Shown here in pieces: positions 59,908 to 64,000 of a DNA stretch of 64,000 nucleotides. Positions within the stretch are counted from its first letter, which is position 1. Every line of letters starts with the position of its first letter. This DNA is from Pseudonocardia hierapolitana (GTDB taxonomy: Bacteria > Actinomycetota > Actinomycetes > Mycobacteriales > Pseudonocardiaceae). The position numbers and the translations under genes are program-made. Location: NCBI RefSeq assembly GCF_007994075.1, contig NZ_VIWU01000001.1:558001-622000 (forward strand), written 5' to 3'. The notes under the pieces are model-generated. The model had not been told where the DNA came from and searched no databases. It was given only the letters and a program-made list of their open reading frames with translations.

Positions 59908-60213
59908 ATGCCCGATCTCCACGAACCGGACCGTCCGGGCCGATCCCGGCAGTTCGACGACGAGCTGCTCGGGCTGGACCCCGACGACCCGGAGGCCCAG
60001 GCCTTCGCCGCGCACCTCGACCGGATGCAGCGCCAACGCCCCGCCTTCACGGTGGAGGGCTACCTCGAGGGTGTCCGCGACTTCGCCGACTCCGCCAACC
60101 GGGCCGAGGGCGGGCGGTGGTGGGCCGCGGTCACGGTGGTCGTGCTGCTGCTCCTGGGCGTGGCCTGGGTCGTGTGGGAGTCGCTCCTGTTCATGCTGGG
60201 CGCCTTCCTGTAG
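59908..60213 (+). CDS. Small protein with C-terminal membrane anchor
   Basis: A 101-residue protein: an acidic N-terminal region ([20 protein letters not shown]), then one strong C-terminal membrane segment ([20 protein letters not shown]) ending shortly after. No family recognised. It overlaps the convergent response regulator gene by 23 bp. It is divergent from the polymerase gene, 32 bp apart. Confidence 0.65.
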   Translation: MPDLHEPDRPGRSRQFDDELLGLDPDDPEAQAFAAHLDRMQRQRPAFTVEGYLEGVRDFADSANRAEGGRWWAAVTVVVLLLLGVAWVVWESLLFMLGAFL

Positions 60214-60889
60214 CCCCGGGCACCACGAGCCCGCACTCGTACGCCAGCACCACGGCCTGCACGCGGTCGCGCAGGCCCAGCTTCGCGAGGATCCGGCCGA
60301 CGTGGGTCTTCACGGTCTCCTCGGCGAGCACCAGCTCCGCCGCGATCTCCCTGTTGGCCAGCCCACGGGCCACGAGTCCGAGCACCTCGCGCTCGCGCGC
60401 CGTGAGCACCGCGAGCTGTTCGCGACCGCTCGGGCGTCCGCCCGCGGCGACCTCGGCGATGAGACGGCGCGTGACGGTCGGGGCGAGCAGCGCGTCCCCC
60501 GCCGCCACCACCCGCACCGCGCCTGCGAGCTCGGCCGTCGGTGCGTCCTTGAGCAGGAACCCGCTCGCCCCGGCGTGCAGCGCCTCGTAGACGTACTCGT
60601 CCAGGTCGAACGTGGTGAGCACGAGCACCCGGGTGGGCGGCTGCGCCGGGTCGGCGAGCAGCTCCCTCGTGGCGGCGAGGCCGTCCAGCACGGGCATCCG
60701 TACGTCCATCAGCACCACGTCGACCGGGGTGCCGAGCGCACGCAGCCGGCGCGACCGGTCGACGGCCTGCCGCCCGTCCGCGGCGGTGTCGAGCACGCGG
60801 ATGCCGGGGGCCGCATCCAGGACGGCGGCGAGCCCGTCGCGGACGATGTCCTGGTCATCGGCGACGAGCACGGCGATCTCCCGGCTCAT
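60191..60889 (-). CDS. NarL-family response regulator
   Basis: A 232-residue two-component regulator. Receiver domain: [20 protein letters not shown], phosphoacceptor Asp in [14 protein letters not shown], Thr/Lys in LVLTTFD and GFLLKDAP. LuxR-type output: [20 protein letters not shown], then [24 protein letters not shown] overlap with the kinase gene upstream. Target genes are not evident; no transporter is adjacent. Confidence 0.95.
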   Translation of the reverse strand: MSREIAVLVADDQDIVRDGLAAVLDAAPGIRVLDTAADGRQAVDRSRRLRALGTPVDVVLMDVRMPVLDGLAATRELLADPAQPPTRVLVLTTFDLDEYVYEALHAGASGFLLKDAPTAELAGAVRVVAAGDALLAPTVTRRLIAEVAAGGRPSGREQLAVLTAREREVLGLVARGLANREIAAELVLAEETVKTHVGRILAKLGLRDRVQAVVLAYECGLVVPGATGRRPA

Positions 60890-62082
60890 CCCCGGTCTCC
60901 CGTCGGCAGGGTCGCGTCCACGGTGTAGCCGTCCGGGCCGGGCCCGGCCACCAGGAACCCGCCGACGGCCGCCACCCGCTCGCGCATGCCGAGGAGCCCG
61001 GTGCCCCCGCCGCTCCCGGCGTCCTCCCCGGCCCCGTTGTGGACCTGCACCCGCACGGCGTCGGGCAGCCACCGCACCCGCACCGACACGGCGGCGCCGG
61101 TGGCGTGCCGGGCCGCGTTCGACAGCGCCTCCTGCGCCACGCGGAACGCCGCGAGCCCGACGTCCCCCGGTACCGGCCGCGGCGTCCCGGCCACCTCGAG
61201 CTCGACGGCCATTCCGGAGCCGCGCAGGCCGACGACCAGGCCGGCGATTCCGTCGACGGTCGGGAGGGGTGCGCCGGGCCGGTCGGGGTCGTCTGCACGG
61301 AGCACGCCGAGCAACCTGCGCATGTCGGCGAGCGCGTCGCGCGCGGCACCGGCGATCGTCGTGAACTCCGCAGCGGCGGGCGCGGCCGACGGCACCCGGT
61401 GCGGTGCGCTCTCGGCTCGCACGGCGATCGCCGACAGGTGGTGCGCCACCACGTCGTGCAGCTCGCGCGCGATCCGCGTGCGCTCCTCCAGCACCGCGCG
61501 CCGGGCCTGCTCTGCGGCCGTGTCGCGCTCGGCCTCGGCGAGGCGGGTGGCGGTGCCGCGCAACGACCGCAGCGCCGCACCGAGCCCGGCGACCAGCACC
61601 GGCGCCGCGGCGATGCCGACGATCGCACCGGGCGTCCCGGCGGCGAGCGCCCACCCGGCGCCGCCGAGCAGCGCGGCGGCGACCGCGAGCGCGGCGACAG
61701 CGGGCGGAACGGTGACGGCGAGCAGGAACAGCGTGCCCAGGTGCAGCACCAGCGTGGACGTCGGCCCGGGCACCGCCGCCGTCGAGACGAGGAGCGGCGA
61801 CACCGCGGTCGTCACGAACGACACGCGCCAGCCCGTGAGCGGCAGGCGCAACGCCAGCCCGACCGCTCCGGCGTGGGCGAGCGCGAGCAGCGTGACGACG
61901 AGCTGGTCGTCGCCCCCGCCCCCGGCGAGCTGCACGAGGTCGATCAGGGAGAGGACGGCGAGACCGAACCAGATCCCGATCCGCGTGGCCCGGTTGGGCA
62001 CGACGACCGCCGCCCGATCGGGACCGGCCAGCAGCTGCCACACGGCGCTCCGGAGGGCCGCGAGCACGGGGGCGGAGGACAT
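60886..62082 (-). CDS. Sensor histidine kinase (HisKA_3/NarX-like)
   Basis: A 398-residue membrane sensor. About five hydrophobic segments in the first ~180 residues ([20 protein letters not shown] onward), a short coiled-coil linker, the HisKA_3 dimerisation motif with phospho-His in [20 protein letters not shown], and an HATPase domain with [15 protein letters not shown] and [11 protein letters not shown]. The extracytoplasmic loops are very short, so the signal is probably sensed within the membrane, as in DesK-like kinases. It phosphorylates the coupled NarL-type regulator. Confidence 0.94.
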   Translation of the reverse strand: MSSAPVLAALRSAVWQLLAGPDRAAVVVPNRATRIGIWFGLAVLSLIDLVQLAGGGGDDQLVVTLLALAHAGAVGLALRLPLTGWRVSFVTTAVSPLLVSTAAVPGPTSTLVLHLGTLFLLAVTVPPAVAALAVAAALLGGAGWALAAGTPGAIVGIAAAPVLVAGLGAALRSLRGTATRLAEAERDTAAEQARRAVLEERTRIARELHDVVAHHLSAIAVRAESAPHRVPSAAPAAAEFTTIAGAARDALADMRRLLGVLRADDPDRPGAPLPTVDGIAGLVVGLRGSGMAVELEVAGTPRPVPGDVGLAAFRVAQEALSNAARHATGAAVSVRVRWLPDAVRVQVHNGAGEDAGSGGGTGLLGMRERVAAVGGFLVAGPGPDGYTVDATLPTGDRG

Positions 62083-62223
62083 CGCCGCCGATGCTACGGA
62101 TCAGCGGCAGCCCGGACGTCCCCCTGCGGAGCCACGTCCACGGGCCCGCGGACGGCTCCCCGGCGGGACGCCGTCACGCGCCGCCGTTCCTAGCGTCGAG
62201 CGGCGTGCCGACCCGCCCTGGCC

Positions 62224-62282
62224 CGTTGCAGCATGGCCACCTCCGTGCAACGAGATGGCGTGAAGGTGGCCATGCTGCAACG
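62224..62282. repeat. 59-bp dispersed palindromic element, copy 2
   Basis: Arms CGTTGCAGCATGGCCACCT (62224-62242) and its exact complement (62264-62282) enclose a 21-base loop. It aligns with copy 1 at 31677-31735 (opposite strand) with about nine differences. It lies 13 bp upstream of the GTG chosen for the membrane protein, or inside its N-terminal codons if the earlier GTG at 62203 is the start. Confidence 0.8.
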
Positions 62283-62294
62283 CGGGGATCGCGC

Positions 62295-63848
62295 GTGCCC
62301 GCGTTGCTCGCCGTGTTCGCGGTGGCCGCGCTCGGGCTCGCCGCCGTCACCGACCAGCCCGCGCACCGGATCTGGGGGCTCGTCGCCGGGGGCGGCTACC
62401 TGCTCCTCTCGGCGACCCCGCTCGCGCGGCGACCGGCCGCCCCCTGGGCGGCGGGCCTCGCCGGCGGGGTCGTCCCGCTGGTGGCCCTCGTGCTCGCCCG
62501 CGGCGGCAAGGCCGGGCCCGGCCCGTTCGCCCAACCCGAGGTCTGGGTCATCGAGGACGCCGCACGGCGCTGGCTCGCCACGGGGAGCCCCTATCCGTCG
62601 GGGGCCGCGGCCGGTCCGGACGGCTACTTCCCCTACCTGCCCGGCATGGCGCTCTTCGGGATGCCCCGGGCGCTGGCAGGCGACGTGTGGTTGACCGACG
62701 CCCGGCTCGCGTTCGCCGCCGCGGCGGTGGCCGGCTGCGCGGTGGGGGTGGGCACGCTGGCCGGCGGTGCCGGGCGGTCCCTCCCGGCCTGGCTGCTCGC
62801 CGGCAACCCCCTCGTCGGCCTGACCATGGCCACCGGGGGACACGACCTCGCGCTCGCCGGCCTCCTCGTCGCGGCGGTCGGCCTCACGGCGGTCCGCGAT
62901 CCGCGGGCGACGGCGGCGGCCGCCGTGCTCGCCGGCGTCGCGGCCGGGATCAAGCCTACGGCGTGGCCGGTCGTCCTCGTACTGGTCGTGCTGGTGGCGC
63001 GGACCGGCGGACCGGCCCTGCGGTTCGCCGCCGCCGCTGCCGGGCCCGCGCTGCTGCTCTGCCTGTCCGACCTGCTGCGCGCACCCCGGCTGGTGCTCGA
63101 GCACCTCGTGCTGTTCCCCGCGGGGCTCGCGGCGGTGCCGACCCCGGCCGCGAGCCCGCTGCCCGGCGCGTGGATCGCGGCGCTGCCCGGCGGCCGGGCG
63201 ATCGCGCTCGGGATCGTCCTGGCAGCGGCCGCGTTCGCCGCGGTGCTGCTGATCCGCAGGCCACCCGCCGATGCCGCCGCGGCCGCCCGGTTCGCCGCCG
63301 CGAGCCTCGCCGCGGGCATGTTGCTCGCCCCGTCCGGCCGGGTCGGGTGGTTCGTCGTGCCGCTGCTGCTGGCCGCCGCCGGCTCAGTGCGCACGCGGAG
63401 CACCGGACATAGTCTGGGAAGCATGGATCCCGCCACCGAGCCCGCCGCGAAGGTCGTCAAGTCCGATGCCGAGTGGCGCGCCCAGCTCACCCCCGCCGAG
63501 TACCACGTCCTGCGCAAGGCCGGCACCGAGCGGCCGTTCACCGGCGAGTACACCGACACCAAGACCGAGGGCGTCTACTCCTGCCGCGCCTGCGGAGCCG
63601 AGCTGTTCCGGTCCGACACGAAGTTCGAGTCGCACTGTGGCTGGCCGTCGTTCTTCACCCCGCTCGCGGGCGACGCCGTGATCGAACGCGTCGACACCAG
63701 CCTCGGCATGCGCCGCGTGGAGGTGCTGTGCGCCACCTGCCACAGCCACCTCGGCCACGTCTTCGAGGGCGAGGGCTACCCCACGCCCACTGACCTGCGG
63801 TACTGCATCAACAGCATCTCGCTCCGGCTCGAGCCGGACGCCAGCTGA
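62295..63848 (+). CDS. Polytopic membrane protein (GT87-like) in one frame with MsrB
   Basis: From the GTG at 62295 a single open frame of 517 residues runs through a membrane region and into MsrB. Residues ~1-370 contain about nine to ten hydrophobic segments (VPALLAVFAVAALGLAAVTD first). The loop ATGSPYPSGAAAGPDGYFPY and the segment GVAAGIKPTAWPVVLVLVVL recall GT87/DUF2029-type GT-C mannosyltransferases of actinobacteria, but no catalytic Asp motif can be assigned. There is no stop before the MsrB ATG at 63423. Either this is a genuine fusion, or the membrane gene lost its stop and MsrB is made from its own start. Confidence 0.65.
   Translation: MPALLAVFAVAALGLAAVTDQPAHRIWGLVAGGGYLLLSATPLARRPAAPWAAGLAGGVVPLVALVLARGGKAGPGPFAQPEVWVIEDAARRWLATGSPYPSGAAAGPDGYFPYLPGMALFGMPRALAGDVWLTDARLAFAAAAVAGCAVGVGTLAGGAGRSLPAWLLAGNPLVGLTMATGGHDLALAGLLVAAVGLTAVRDPRATAAAAVLAGVAAGIKPTAWPVVLVLVVLVARTGGPALRFAAAAAGPALLLCLSDLLRAPRLVLEHLVLFPAGLAAVPTPAASPLPGAWIAALPGGRAIALGIVLAAAAFAAVLLIRRPPADAAAAARFAAASLAAGMLLAPSGRVGWFVVPLLLAAAGSVRTRSTGHSLGSMDPATEPAAKVVKSDAEWRAQLTPAEYHVLRKAGTERPFTGEYTDTKTEGVYSCRACGAELFRSDTKFESHCGWPSFFTPLAGDAVIERVDTSLGMRRVEVLCATCHSHLGHVFEGEGYPTPTDLRYCINSISLRLEPDAS
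63423..63848 (+). CDS. msrB: Peptide-methionine (R)-S-oxide reductase MsrB
   Basis: A 141-residue enzyme of full MsrB length starting MDPATEPAAKVVKSDAEWRA, with GGGAAG just before the ATG. Zinc site: YSCRACGAELF and LCATCHSHLGHVFEGEG (two CxxC). Substrate site: HCGWPSFFTPL. Catalytic Cys is in LRYCINSISLRL. It reduces methionine-R-sulfoxide in proteins with thioredoxin. It is read in the same frame as the upstream membrane protein with no intervening stop, so it could also exist as the C-terminal domain of a fusion. Confidence 0.95.
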   Translation: MDPATEPAAKVVKSDAEWRAQLTPAEYHVLRKAGTERPFTGEYTDTKTEGVYSCRACGAELFRSDTKFESHCGWPSFFTPLAGDAVIERVDTSLGMRRVEVLCATCHSHLGHVFEGEGYPTPTDLRYCINSISLRLEPDAS

Positions 63849-63918
63849 TCACCTCGACCTCGCACGCGAGGCGGGGGGCGTTCGCCAGTCGCTTGTCCGC
63901 GGTGAGCAGTAGACAGGG
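63847..63918 (-). pseudogene. PIN-domain toxin relic (3' fragment)
   Basis: The minus strand reads CLLLTADKRLANAPRLACEV then EVI, the typical C-terminus of an actinobacterial VapC-type PIN ribonuclease (LLTADxRLARAPGxxCEVEV). The upstream part of the domain with its acidic residues is missing, since a palindrome and the end of another gene follow directly. No antitoxin is visible. Confidence 0.55.
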
Positions 63919-63921
63919 GTG

Positions 63922-63950
63922 CCGAGTAGCGCTGAATCAGCGCTACTCGG
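63922..63950. terminator. 29-bp near-perfect palindrome, probable terminator
   Basis: CCGAGTAGCGCTGA and TCAGCGCTACTCGG are exact complements around a single A. It begins two bases after the stop of the leftward gene that enters from the right end of the window. Terminator function is likely from position; a repeat-element origin is possible. Confidence 0.55.
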
Positions 63951-63951
63951 T

Positions 63952-64000
63952 TCAAGGCAGGGTCGCGACCAGGTCTCCCGGCTCCACCCGCGGCCCGGTG
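63952..64000 (-). CDS. C-terminal end of an unidentified gene
   Basis: The last codons of a leftward gene are visible: TGPRVEPGDLVATLP and a TGA stop at 63952-63954. The gene continues beyond the window. The visible part is too short to name a family, although PGDLVATLP could be the end of a biotinyl-type or beta-barrel domain. Confidence 0.5.
   Translation of the reverse strand, partial: TGPRVEPGDLVATLP

Noticed and set aside
1..64000. CRISPR arrays, rRNA genes, complete insertion sequences or prophage genes
   Set aside because: No regularly spaced repeats, rRNA signatures, transposase, integrase or phage structural genes were found; repeats are limited to those listed.

Overview
The window is a high-GC actinobacterial chromosome segment. 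GTG starts are frequent, GC in third codon positions is very high, and same-strand genes are often joined by 4-bp ATGA or GTGA overlaps. DinB-type (maleylpyruvate isomerase-like) proteins of the mycothiol-dependent family, a mycofactocin-type SDR, IcmF, a DUF4383 protein and a stand-alone LigD-type polymerase together fit Pseudonocardiaceae, most likely Pseudonocardia. That taxonomic call is inference from gene content, not a search.

Layout. 1-10 kb: the 3' end of nuoH, with no nuoI after it, then a GntR/ABC-ATPase pair, a Tat-lipoprotein dienelactone hydrolase, an MDR reductase, an unknown protein, an alpha/beta hydrolase, a TPR-LuxR regulator, a membrane protein and an SRPBCC/ArsR pair with a three-half-site operator. 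10-18 kb: a mycofactocin-type SDR, a GH106-like glycosidase with a LacI-type site upstream, a small HD alarmone-hydrolase-like protein, an orphan ectoine synthase overlapping a truncated threonine aldolase, and a TetR/SDR/MDR module with twin operators. 18-19.5 kb: a gene-poor strip beside a CAT-anticodon tRNA that looks like the remains of an integrated element. 19.7-35 kb: DoxX with a basic repeat tail, ROK kinase, animal-type heme peroxidase, PhoD phosphatase, acetyltransferase, small membrane proteins, icmF, a MarR/MFS efflux pair with a perfect 26-bp palindrome, an imine-reductase-family enzyme and two small APH-fold kinases.

35-49 kb is one catabolic locus. A leftward operon encodes an FGGY kinase, histidine phosphatase, Tat-lipoprotein binding protein, two permeases, two ATPases and a 2-hydroxyacid dehydrogenase. 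A DeoR repressor, class II aldolase, EryA-like FGGY kinase and GlpD/EryB-like FAD dehydrogenase are divergent from it. I read it as uptake and breakdown of a sugar alcohol or related small carbohydrate. Two 166-bp copies of a non-coding inverted-repeat element sit exactly at the stop/start junctions around one permease gene. Both appear to have inserted at the TA of a former TAATG overlap.

49-64 kb holds an SDR, a DinB-type protein, a relic of an alcohol dehydrogenase gene, and then the most unusual pair: a protein with all the copper-site motifs of arthropod hemocyanin/prophenoloxidase, divergent from a metzincin-like metalloprotease. Next come the intact zinc alcohol dehydrogenase, an SDR, an acetyltransferase, a DUF4383 protein, a LigD-type polymerase, a two-component system, and a polytopic membrane protein whose frame runs straight into msrB. 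The window ends with a PIN-toxin relic, a palindrome and the 3' end of another gene.

Three short palindromic elements (59, 59 and 63 bp) sit at gene ends at 31677, 42764 and 62224. They share a core and supply the last codons of two proteins.
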